20,584 bases of DNA from Maribacter sp. (GTDB lineage: Bacteria; Bacteroidota; Bacteroidia; Flavobacteriales; Flavobacteriaceae). Location: positions 1 through 20,584 of the forward strand of contig JAHHKH010000412.1 of the NCBI GenBank assembly GCA_018679695.1. Reading direction: 5' to 3'. Below, in pieces: positions 14,359 through 20,584 of this stretch (positions within the stretch are counted from its first letter, which is position 1; each line of letters starts with the position of its first letter). Both the position numbers and the translations under genes were made by a program. The notes under the pieces were generated by a model. The model made no database searches. It had not been told where the DNA came from and saw only the letters and a program-made list of their open reading frames with translations.

Positions 14359-15720
14359 ATGGCCAAAACCAAAACAGCTTTTTTTTGTCAAAACTGCGGC
14401 ACCCAATATGCCAAATGGGTGGGACAATGTACGGCCTGCAAGGAATGGAACACCGTTGTTGAAGAGGTAATACAGAAAGAGGAGAAAAAAGGTTGGAAAA
14501 CCCCTTTGAATACTTCTAAAAGAGCAACGAAACCATTACGGGTCAATGAAATAAGTACCGATAAAGAACTGCGATTGAATACTTATGACCAAGAGTTCAA
14601 TAGGGTTTTGGGTGGAGGCCTTGTTCCAGGTTCGCTAGTGTTATTGGGTGGGGAACCAGGCGTAGGTAAGAGTACGCTTCTGCTTCAGATTGCACTAAGT
14701 TTACCTTATACCACACTCTATGTTTCGGGAGAGGAAAGCCAGAAACAGATAAAGATGAGGGCCGACCGTATTCTTCCTAAAGGTGAAAACTGTTATATAC
14801 TGACAGAAACAAAAACCCAAAGTATATTTCAACAGATTGCAACTATGGAACCCGACATTGTGGTCATCGACTCAATACAAACGTTACATTCAGATTATAT
14901 AGATTCTGCAGCCGGAAGCATTTCACAAATAAGGGAGTGTACTGCCGAACTGATCAAATTCGCCAAGGAAACCAATACCCCTGTTATACTTATAGGTCAT
15001 ATTACAAAAGACGGATCTATAGCAGGACCCAAAATCTTGGAACATATGGTAGATACAGTATTGCAGTTTGAAGGCGACCGTAATTACGTATATCGTATAC
15101 TTCGTTCCCTAAAAAACCGTTTTGGTTCAACTGCAGAGCTAGGAATCTATGAAATGCAAGGAAGCGGTTTGCGCGAAGTGAACAATCCGTCTGAAATTTT
15201 GATTTCAAAATACGATGAGGATCTCAGCGGAACGGCTATTGCCTCAACTGTGGAAGGTATGCGGCCTTTGATGATCGAGATTCAGGCCTTGGTAAGTACA
15301 GCAGTATATGGTACGCCCCAACGTTCAACTACAGGTTTTAATGCTAAGCGATTGAATATGCTATTGGCGGTGTTGGAAAAACGAGCCGGATTCAAACTGG
15401 GTGCAAAAGATGTATTCCTGAACATAACAGGTGGCATTTCGGTAGATGATCCTGCTATTGATCTAGCTGTTATTGCCGCTATACTATCAAGCAATTCGGA
15501 TATTCCCATCAAGAAAGGCATTTGTTTTGCTGCTGAAATTGGATTGGCCGGTGAAATTCGTCCTGTTCAACGCGTGGAACAACGCATTCTCGAAGCTGAA
15601 AAATTGGGATTCAACACCATTTTTGTTTCGAAGAACAATAAAATAAGTCTAAAAAACCCAAATATCACAGTAGAACTAGTGGCAAGAATCGAAGATGTTG
15701 CCAGTGCTTTGTTCGGTTAA
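14359..15720 (+). CDS. radA: DNA repair protein RadA (Sms)
   Basis: This 453-aa protein works in recombinational repair, where bacterial RadA drives branch migration beside RecA. Domains in order: a C4 zinc finger (Cys10, Cys13, Cys24, Cys27, with the typical K-W-x-G-x-C-x-x-C), the RecA-like ATPase with Walker A GGEPGVGKST at 97-106, the RadA-specific motif KNRFG (in LKNRFGSTAELGIYEM), and a Lon-protease-like C-terminal domain (GGISVDDPAIDLAVIAAILSS) that lacks protease activity in this family. Length is normal (about 455). The 78-base gap before it holds a weak -7 candidate, TATCTTTA (14330-14337, one mismatch), so it may have its own promoter as well as read-through from the pan operon. 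Its stop overlaps that of the small - strand gene. Confidence 0.97.
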   Translation: MAKTKTAFFCQNCGTQYAKWVGQCTACKEWNTVVEEVIQKEEKKGWKTPLNTSKRATKPLRVNEISTDKELRLNTYDQEFNRVLGGGLVPGSLVLLGGEPGVGKSTLLLQIALSLPYTTLYVSGEESQKQIKMRADRILPKGENCYILTETKTQSIFQQIATMEPDIVVIDSIQTLHSDYIDSAAGSISQIRECTAELIKFAKETNTPVILIGHITKDGSIAGPKILEHMVDTVLQFEGDRNYVYRILRSLKNRFGSTAELGIYEMQGSGLREVNNPSEILISKYDEDLSGTAIASTVEGMRPLMIEIQALVSTAVYGTPQRSTTGFNAKRLNMLLAVLEKRAGFKLGAKDVFLNITGGISVDDPAIDLAVIAAILSSNSDIPIKKGICFAAEIGLAGEIRPVQRVEQRILEAEKLGFNTIFVSKNNKISLKNPNITVELVARIEDVASALFG

Positions 15721-15815
15721 CGTTTATCTCTCATAATTCTGGCAAAGACCAAAATAATCAATACTACCACAATTATCAAAGCAAGCTGACCAAATCCTAT
15801 TCTTAGAAAATACAT
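15717..15815 (-). CDS. Candidate 32-aa single-helix membrane peptide
   Basis: An ATG at 15815-15813 opens 32 codons to TAA at 15719-15717. The peptide starts MYFLRIGFGQLALII and continues with a run of Val, Leu and Ile to LVFA, then the basic tail RIMRDKR. This is one transmembrane helix with positive charges after it, so the C-terminus should face the cytoplasm. It begins 10 bases after the stop of the aldo/keto reductase gene, in an A-rich spacer (ATAAAACAAT) typical of Bacteroidota starts, and would be translated from that transcript. Its stop and the radA stop overlap in the shared TTAA. I do not recognise a family. IG-x-x-x-L-x-LI recalls the TatA helix, but the FG hinge and amphipathic helix are missing. 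The gene is unproven; it fills the otherwise empty interval. Confidence 0.5.
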   Translation of the reverse strand: MYFLRIGFGQLALIIVVVLIILVFARIMRDKR

Positions 15816-15825
15816 ATTGTTTTAT

Positions 15826-16866
15826 TTAGGGTGAGGGATTAGGGATTTCATTGTGAATGGCATTGATGCCTTTTAATAGTGCATCACTTAATTTAATATC
15901 AATACTCCCTATATTTTCCTTGAGTTGATCCATCGTTGTCGCACCAATGATATTACTGGTGACAAAGGGCCTTGAATTTACAAATGCCAAAGCCATCTGG
16001 GCCAGGGAAATTCCATGTTCTTGGGCAAGATCAGAATACTTTTGTGTAGCCTTTGTTGCATTATCACTTTTGTACCTATTATAATTTGGAAAAAGCGCCA
16101 ATCTGGATTTACTGGGAAGTTTGCCTCCTAAATACTTCCCACTCAATACACCAAAGCCCAGTGGGGAATAAGCCAACAACCCTATTTGTTCCCTAATGGC
16201 AATTTCACCCAACCCTGTTTCAAATAATCGGTTTAACAGACTATATGGGTTTTGTATGGTTATCATCCTCGGCAAACTTGCATGGACCTTTCCTTCTTCA
16301 AGATAGCGCATGGTTCCCCAAGGTGTTTCATTTGAAATTCCTACCTGTCTTATTTTTCCTTCCCTGATCAAGTCCCTAAAAGTCTCCAGCACTTGATGAA
16401 AATTATCTTCCCAATGGTCCGTTACATCATGATTATATCCTCTTTGCCCAAAATAATTGGTAGACCGTTCGGGCCAATGTAATTGATAAAGGTCTATATA
16501 GTCGGTCTGTAAGCGTTCCAAACTGCCTTCAACTGCTCCTAGAATTGCCTCCCTGGTAAATCCGGTAGTTCGAATAAATTTGGCAAAATCATCATTGCCT
16601 GCAATTTTGGTAGCTAAAACTATTTGATCGCGATTTTTGTTCTTCTTTAACCAGTTACCTATAATTATTTCGGTATGGGCATACCGGTCTGGGTGTGCAG
16701 GAATGGGGTATAATTCCGCAGTGTCGAAGAAATTGATGCCTTTATCTACAGCGTAATCCATTTGTTCATGACCTTCAGCCTCCGTATTCTGATTGCCCCA
16801 GGTCATGGTTCCCAAACAAATTTTACTTACTTCTATATCCGTATGTGGTAACTTAGTATAGATCAT
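15826..16866 (-). CDS. tas: Aldo/keto reductase, Tas type
   Basis: This 346-aa NADPH-dependent oxidoreductase of the aldo/keto reductase superfamily has the same length as E. coli Tas and resembles it throughout: LPHTDIEVSKICLGTMTWG, QNTEAEGHEQMDYAV, RTTGFTREAI, RLQTDYIDLYQLHWPERSTN, QVGISNETPWGTMRYL, ITIQNPYSLLNRLFE, and GATTMDQLKENI. The catalytic tetrad is complete: Asp48, Tyr53, Lys87 and His130. It reduces carbonyl groups in the cytoplasm; the natural substrate of Tas proteins is not settled, and a potassium-channel beta-subunit role seen in relatives is not expected here. It lies 74 bases after xth with a -7 box between, so it can be transcribed alone, and the 32-aa peptide gene follows it by 10 bases. 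Confidence 0.92.
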   Translation of the reverse strand: MIYTKLPHTDIEVSKICLGTMTWGNQNTEAEGHEQMDYAVDKGINFFDTAELYPIPAHPDRYAHTEIIIGNWLKKNKNRDQIVLATKIAGNDDFAKFIRTTGFTREAILGAVEGSLERLQTDYIDLYQLHWPERSTNYFGQRGYNHDVTDHWEDNFHQVLETFRDLIREGKIRQVGISNETPWGTMRYLEEGKVHASLPRMITIQNPYSLLNRLFETGLGEIAIREQIGLLAYSPLGFGVLSGKYLGGKLPSKSRLALFPNYNRYKSDNATKATQKYSDLAQEHGISLAQMALAFVNSRPFVTSNIIGATTMDQLKENIGSIDIKLSDALLKGINAIHNEIPNPSP

Positions 16867-16904
16867 TCAACTACTATTGCTCTAATTTTTAGATTGCAAT
16901 ATTA

Positions 16905-16912
16905 CAAATATA
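16905..16912 (-). promoter_or_regulatory. -7 promoter element for the aldo/keto reductase gene
   Basis: The minus strand reads TATATTTG, an exact TAnnTTTG match and identical to the box of the DUF2975 promoter, 38 bases upstream of the ATG. Short arms CAATAT (16897-16902) and ATATTG (16910-16915) flank it. No -33 TTG is visible. Confidence 0.45.
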
Positions 16913-16940
16913 TTGTCTCAAAGGATTATCTTAATTACAC

Positions 16941-17702
16941 TTATCCCAATTCGACCAAAATAGGGCAATGATCACTGTGCTTGGCATCAGATAAAATAAC
17001 GGAACGCTTCAATCTACTTTCAAGCGGTTCACTCACCATCCCATAATCCAATCGCCAACCCTTATTATTGTTTCTGGCATTGGCACGGTAACTCCACCAG
17101 GTATAATTATGGGGTTCTTTGTTCAGATGCCTAAAACTGTCAATGAATCCGCTTTTTATGAAATTACCGATCCATTCCCGTTCAACAGGTAAGAATCCGG
17201 ATACTTTCTTGTTGCGAACGGGATCATGAATATCAATAGCCTCATGGCAGATGTTGTAGTCCCCTAGGATGATCAAATTAGGATGTTCCTTCCTTAAATT
17301 ATCAACATATTTTTGAAACTCGGCCATGTACTTTAATTTAAAATCCAAACGCGCCATATTAGTACCAGAAGGCAAATAGAGACTCATAATGGAAACCCCA
17401 TTAAAATCGGCACGCAGATTCCGTCCCTCAAAATCCATATAATCTATCCCAGTACCATATTCCACATGATCGGGTTTGCTTTTGGATAATATGGCGACCC
17501 CGCTATACCCCTTCTTTTGGGCGCTGTACCAAAAGTTGTTGCAATAGCCTGCTTCTTCGAACAATGAGAGGTCCAGTTGTTCTTTCATGGCCTTGATTTC
17601 CTGCAGGCATATCACATCGGGGTCGGTGGCCTTCAACCAATCCAAAAAACCCTTATTCATCGCAGCCCGAACGCCATTTACGTTATATGAGACTATTTTC
17701 AC
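16941..17702 (-). CDS. xth: Exodeoxyribonuclease III (AP endonuclease)
   Basis: This 253-aa enzyme of the exonuclease-endonuclease-phosphatase fold cuts DNA at abasic sites in base-excision repair and degrades one strand from 3' ends. The motifs are all present: SYNVNGVRAA with Asn7, LQEIKA with the metal ligand Glu35, SGVAILSK, SLYLPSG with Tyr109, LGDYNICHEAIDI with Asp148 and Asn150, WWSYR, DYGMVS, and SDHCPI with Asp244 and His245. Length is normal (about 250-268). It is transcribed away from the small outer-membrane barrel gene and towards the aldo/keto reductase gene. I see no exact -7 box; TATTTTTA (one mismatch) lies about 15-22 bases upstream of the start. Confidence 0.95.
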   Translation of the reverse strand: MKIVSYNVNGVRAAMNKGFLDWLKATDPDVICLQEIKAMKEQLDLSLFEEAGYCNNFWYSAQKKGYSGVAILSKSKPDHVEYGTGIDYMDFEGRNLRADFNGVSIMSLYLPSGTNMARLDFKLKYMAEFQKYVDNLRKEHPNLIILGDYNICHEAIDIHDPVRNKKVSGFLPVEREWIGNFIKSGFIDSFRHLNKEPHNYTWWSYRANARNNNKGWRLDYGMVSEPLESRLKRSVILSDAKHSDHCPILVELG

Positions 17703-17784
17703 TTTTCAAATTTGGCCTAAAAATAGCGAATGTTTTTTTGTTTGTTAAGATGTTCACCCGCTTATCAGAAATCCATTATCATTA

Positions 17785-17827
17785 GTTCCAAATCAATAAT
17801 TCATAATTACTTTTACCACTTTGGAAC
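17785..17827. repeat. Spaced inverted repeat GTTCCAAA / TTTGGAAC upstream of the barrel gene
   Basis: Perfect 8-bp arms at 17785-17792 and 17820-17827 are separated by 27 bases, in the 164-bp divergent region between xth and the barrel gene. If transcribed it could form a long-loop hairpin in the leader; as DNA it could be a pair of half-sites. It is not a terminator, since no gene ends here and no T-tract follows directly. Confidence 0.35.
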
Positions 17828-17866
17828 GGGATTTGTTTCTAATCAGGAACAGCAATACTTAAAGTA

Positions 17867-18385
17867 ATGAAAAAGCATTTTCTTATAATCGCATTGTTGG
17901 GCACCGCCCTTGCAAATGCACAAGCCTATCCCAATCTCAATAACGATAATGAGCTCAAGTTCAATATTGGTCTGTTTTTGGCAAGTAGCACAGTCGAAGG
18001 GTCTTATGAATACTTTTTCAATGAGGATACCAGTATAGGCGGAACACTGTATTTTGATGACGACGCCACTGATTATAATGGGAATTTTGGTATTGGACCA
18101 AACCTTAGGGCTTATTTTGGCTATGCTCCCAGAAGTGGATTCTTTACCGAGGCATTTGGCCTCTATTATACCGGTGAAGATCTAGTTCCTGATAACAATC
18201 TTGGGGTGCGAAACAATGATTACGGTACTATCGCATTAGGATTGGGTGTTGGGAATAAATGGGTAACGCGAAGTGATAATTTCAGTATGGAAATAAGTGC
18301 GGGAGTAGGAAGAAATTTTAATCCTGAGGATTTTCAGGATACTTTTATGTTCCGTGCTGGATTCTCCCTTGGATTTCGATTTTAG
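17867..18385 (+). CDS. Small outer-membrane beta-barrel protein
   Basis: This 172-aa protein has a clear signal peptide (MKKHFLIIALLGTALANAQA). The mature part of about 150 residues alternates polar and aromatic/hydrophobic residues in short strands (FNIGLFLASSTVEGSYEYFF, SIGGTLYF, RAYFGYAP, GFFTEAFGLYYT, TIALGLGVGNKWV, FSMEISAGVGRNF). It ends in FMFRAGFSLGFRF, with a terminal Phe as the barrel-assembly signal. Size and pattern suggest an 8-strand barrel like the OmpW/OprF-N or DUF3575 group. Function is unknown; such proteins are often structural. It is a single gene, divergent from xth, and converges with the LRR gene across a 27-base gap with no terminator hairpin that I can see. Confidence 0.8.
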   Translation: MKKHFLIIALLGTALANAQAYPNLNNDNELKFNIGLFLASSTVEGSYEYFFNEDTSIGGTLYFDDDATDYNGNFGIGPNLRAYFGYAPRSGFFTEAFGLYYTGEDLVPDNNLGVRNNDYGTIALGLGVGNKWVTRSDNFSMEISAGVGRNFNPEDFQDTFMFRAGFSLGFRF

Positions 18386-18412
18386 AATAGAAGGATATCT
18401 TGTTGTCTTGCT

Positions 18413-19321
18413 TTAATCTATATCCTCGAATTTGGTATCGGCAGTCCTGATTTGTTCATTCATCTCAAAGTCATGCATAAGGTTGTTCTCGAATTGTAGG
18501 GATTTAAATCCCATATCAAATAATGTATAATTCAATTTATTTGATTTTGCCAATTCTTGGTCTACTCTCAAACTATTGTTTTGCAATTGAAGCAGCTTTA
18601 ATTTAGGTAGCGCAAAAACAGCATTGGGTACCTCACCCATTAGGTTGTTTTCTAAAAGCACCAATCTATTAAGGCGTTTTAACCTTCCCAAACTTTCTGG
18701 TATTTGACCTTTTATTCGGTTATTCCCAAGTTCCAAACCTTCTAATACAGTCAAATTCCCTATTGATTCCGGAATCTCTCCTTGTATCTTATTGTTCGAT
18801 ACCACGAACAGTTTTAAATTGACCAAATTGCCAATACCTATTGGTATTGACCCTGTTAGTTGATTATTAAACAAGTCGATAATCACCAAAGACCGCATCT
18901 TACCAATATTTTCTGGAATAGATCCCGAAAATCTGTTTTTTCCCATTCTCAGAACTTGTAGCTGTTTTAAGGTAGTTAATGCCGTTGGTATTTGTCCGTT
19001 CAATTGATTAAAAGCAACATTCAGCACCTTGAGGTATTTTAATTTACCTATTGCATTTGGGAGTTGGCCAACAAGATTATTGTTGAACAAGTTGAGTGAT
19101 GTTATCGTCCCGTTTTCAATACCTACTCCATACCATGTGGAAACCGATTTTGACAAATCCCATGAGTTTGTCCATTCAGGTCCATTGGTGTAACGATAAA
19201 TCTCCACTAAAGCCGATTTCTCACTTTCCGGGATTTGAGCATAGATGCTTGATCCAGCAAAAACGAGGAGTATCAGAAAACCAAAGGCCCTTTTTATAAT
19301 CCTGGATTGTGTGTTTATCAT
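18413..19321 (-). CDS. Secreted plant-type leucine-rich repeat protein
   Basis: The start chosen is the ATG at 19321-19319, giving 302 aa with a normal signal peptide (a basic stretch, then AFGFLILLVFAGSSIYAQ). An in-frame ATG at 19384 would add 21 residues before the signal and is unlikely. After a cap (LVEIYRYTNGPEWTNSWDL and STWYGVGIENG) come eight repeats of 24 residues with the plant-type consensus L-x-x-L-x-L-x-x-N-x-L-x-G-x-I-P-x-x-I-G-x-L-x-x, at about residues 70-260. The last repeat is degenerate. The tail is acidic (ADTKFEDID) with no Por sorting domain or membrane anchor, so it is periplasmic or released. LRR surfaces bind proteins or sugars; the partner is unknown. It is a single gene, divergent from the TonB receptor. 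Confidence 0.85.
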   Translation of the reverse strand: MINTQSRIIKRAFGFLILLVFAGSSIYAQIPESEKSALVEIYRYTNGPEWTNSWDLSKSVSTWYGVGIENGTITSLNLFNNNLVGQLPNAIGKLKYLKVLNVAFNQLNGQIPTALTTLKQLQVLRMGKNRFSGSIPENIGKMRSLVIIDLFNNQLTGSIPIGIGNLVNLKLFVVSNNKIQGEIPESIGNLTVLEGLELGNNRIKGQIPESLGRLKRLNRLVLLENNLMGEVPNAVFALPKLKLLQLQNNSLRVDQELAKSNKLNYTLFDMGFKSLQFENNLMHDFEMNEQIRTADTKFEDID

Positions 19322-19356
19322 ATTTCTATTTCCACAATGTATATTAAAAATCGTAG

Positions 19357-19366
19357 GGTATATACC
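19357..19366. promoter_or_regulatory. Palindrome GGTATATACC upstream of the LRR gene
   Basis: This perfect 10-bp palindrome lies 36 bases upstream of the LRR start, just downstream (minus strand) of a weak -7 candidate TTAATTTG (19368-19375, one mismatch). The extended string GGTATATACCACAAA nearly repeats the element at 8086-8101 upstream of glmS. A regulator site is possible but untested. Confidence 0.3.
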
Positions 19367-19534
19367 ACAAATTAAACATAACATCGCTTAAAGGTCAAAA
19401 TTGATCGTTAAAATGCATCCTTAAGGCTGGTTTTTGTTGTGAAACCCGCTATTACTGTGGTCATATAACTATTTTCAATTTAAAGAATAGGGATGCAGCG
19501 ATTAATCCTTATTTTTATTGTTTTAAATCCTTGC

Positions 19535-20584
19535 ATGAGGTTCCCTATCTTAATCCTATTCTTTTTTATTTCTATCCCTTTGGTTTTTGGGCAAGATCGT
19601 CTTGTTAATGACAGCATTACCCAATTGGAGGAGGTGGTCCTATTGGACTCTTTAAAAGCCAAACAGGCCACGGGTATCATACCCTCAAAAGTAATTGGGG
19701 CTAAGATTTTTCAAAATTTCAGCCCGGTTGAAATGGTTTCGTCCTTAAACCAAGTGTCAGGTGTTTATGTGCTCTCCGGCGCATTGAACACCAACCGAAT
19801 TACCATTCGCGGGGTAGGTGCCCGTACACCTTTTGGTACCGATAAGATAAGATTGTACTATAACGAAATTCCCGTAACCAATGGTACCGGTTTCTCCACG
19901 ATTGAAGCTTACGACCTAGAGAATATGAATTCTATCGAAGTCATCAAAGGTCCTAAAGGAACTGCCTTTGGCGCAAATTTGGGGGGTACGATCATCTTGA
20001 ATCCCAAGGAAGCCTTACTCGAATCTACCACGTTTCGCAATAACCTCACCGTGGGGTCATACGGCTTGTTTAAAAATAGTTTGGGTTTTACCCATGCAGA
20101 TGATAAAACCGCTTTAGAACTGCGTTATGGTCATATGACAATAAACGGGTATCGCGATAACAATCGATATGAACGTGATGGGTTGTTATTGAACACATCG
20201 TATAAAATCAATGCTAAAAACAAGGTTGCATTCTTACTGAATTATATAGATTACAATGCCCAAATCGCAAGTTCATTAAGCCAGAGTGCCTTTGATGAGG
20301 ATCCTAAACAAGCGGCCTTTACCTGGAATGCCGCCCAAGGATTTGAAGCCAATAAATATACCTTGGTCGGACTTTCCTACGCCCATAAATTCAATACAAA
20401 ACTCTCGAACACTACGAGCCTATTTTATACGTATTTGGACCATTACGAGCCACGACCATTTAATATTCTGGATGAATTCACGAATGGGTATGGTTTTAGA
20501 ACCCGATTCTTGGGCAATTTCAAAATAAAGGAACAAAAAGCACAATACTCTTTCGGTGCAGAATTGTATAAGGACAATTATAAC
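19535..20584 (+). CDS. TonB-dependent outer-membrane receptor, N-terminal part (3' end outside window)
   Basis: A frame of 350 codons is open from ATG at 19535 to the window end. The start MRFPILILFFFISIPLVFGQ is a clean signal peptide; an in-frame ATG at 19493 would add 14 residues with a second hydrophobic run and is less likely. After a TonB-box-like LEEVVLLDS comes the plug domain at about residues 45-150: VSSLNQVSGVYVLSG, RITIRGVGART, IRLYYNEIPVTNG, and NSIEVIKGPKGTAFGANLGGTIIL. Barrel strands with extracellular loops follow (DNNRYERDGLLLNTSYKI). Unlike the receptor at 3160-5937 it has no CarboxypepD_reg domain, and it resembles siderophore or iron-complex receptors of the FecA/FhuE kind. 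The substrate is not readable from this part. It is divergent from the LRR gene. Confidence 0.88.
   Translation, partial: MRFPILILFFFISIPLVFGQDRLVNDSITQLEEVVLLDSLKAKQATGIIPSKVIGAKIFQNFSPVEMVSSLNQVSGVYVLSGALNTNRITIRGVGARTPFGTDKIRLYYNEIPVTNGTGFSTIEAYDLENMNSIEVIKGPKGTAFGANLGGTIILNPKEALLESTTFRNNLTVGSYGLFKNSLGFTHADDKTALELRYGHMTINGYRDNNRYERDGLLLNTSYKINAKNKVAFLLNYIDYNAQIASSLSQSAFDEDPKQAAFTWNAAQGFEANKYTLVGLSYAHKFNTKLSNTTSLFYTYLDHYEPRPFNILDEFTNGYGFRTRFLGNFKIKEQKAQYSFGAELYKDNYN

Noticed and set aside
19319..19384. Longer LRR protein starting at 19384
   Set aside because: It would place 21 extra residues, including three Cys, before a good signal peptide. The ATG at 19321 gives a normal secretion signal.
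19493..19534. Upstream start for the second TonB receptor at 19493
   Set aside because: It is in frame, but it adds a second hydrophobic run before a clean 20-residue signal peptide that starts at 19535. It remains possible but is less likely.
1..20584. CRISPR arrays, IS elements, tRNA/rRNA genes, prophage or toxin-antitoxin modules
   Set aside because: I found no regularly spaced repeats, transposase or phage frames, or tRNA-like cloverleaf. The DUF2975/XRE pair is not a known toxin-antitoxin type.

Overview
The window reads as chromosomal DNA of a marine-type Flavobacteriaceae bacterium (Bacteroidota). The reasons are an AT-rich sequence, several promoter -7 boxes matching the Bacteroidota consensus TAnnTTTG, start codons without clear Shine-Dalgarno sequences, signal peptides ending in AQ or GQ, CarboxypepD_reg/TonB receptors, a DUF4270 lipoprotein, and an atpDC pair with no other ATP synthase genes beside it. 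The genus cannot be fixed from this sequence. Most of the window is housekeeping or envelope DNA. I see no phage, IS element, CRISPR array, tRNA or rRNA, and no intergenic stretch longer than about 300 bases.

Layout. 1-1094 (+): the end of a GNAT acetyltransferase, then a two-gene module of a four-helix DUF2975 membrane protein and a 67-aa XRE/HTH regulator, closed by a bidirectional terminator. 1119-2978 (-): atpD-atpC, with an epsilon subunit that has only its N-terminal domain. 3160-5937 (-): a large TonB-dependent receptor between two strong terminators. 6132-10827 (-): glmS, a DUF4270 lipoprotein with a calcium-type repeat insert, and a half-length GT5 (glycogen synthase-like) protein.

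10922-15720 (+): panC, panD, a flippase-like membrane protein, an esterase-fold protein that has lost its nucleophile, and radA. It diverges from the GT5-like gene across a 94-bp promoter region holding two consensus -7 boxes and an inverted repeat. 15717-17702 (-): exodeoxyribonuclease III, a Tas-type aldo/keto reductase and an unlisted 32-aa single-helix peptide whose stop overlaps that of radA. 17867-18385 (+): a small outer-membrane barrel. 18413-19321 (-): a secreted plant-type LRR protein. 19535-end (+): the first 350 codons of a second TonB-dependent receptor, running off the window.

How the genes fit together. panC and panD make pantothenate for coenzyme A. glmS feeds amino sugar to peptidoglycan and LPS. 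The GT5-like protein and DUF4270 lipoprotein share an operon with no known pathway link; their position beside panCD is, from memory, conserved in Bacteroidota. The best leads are the two apparent pseudo-enzymes (GT5-like and esterase-like), the 32-aa membrane peptide, and the DUF2975/XRE module with a palindrome placed like an operator. I did not find a clearly new multi-gene system.
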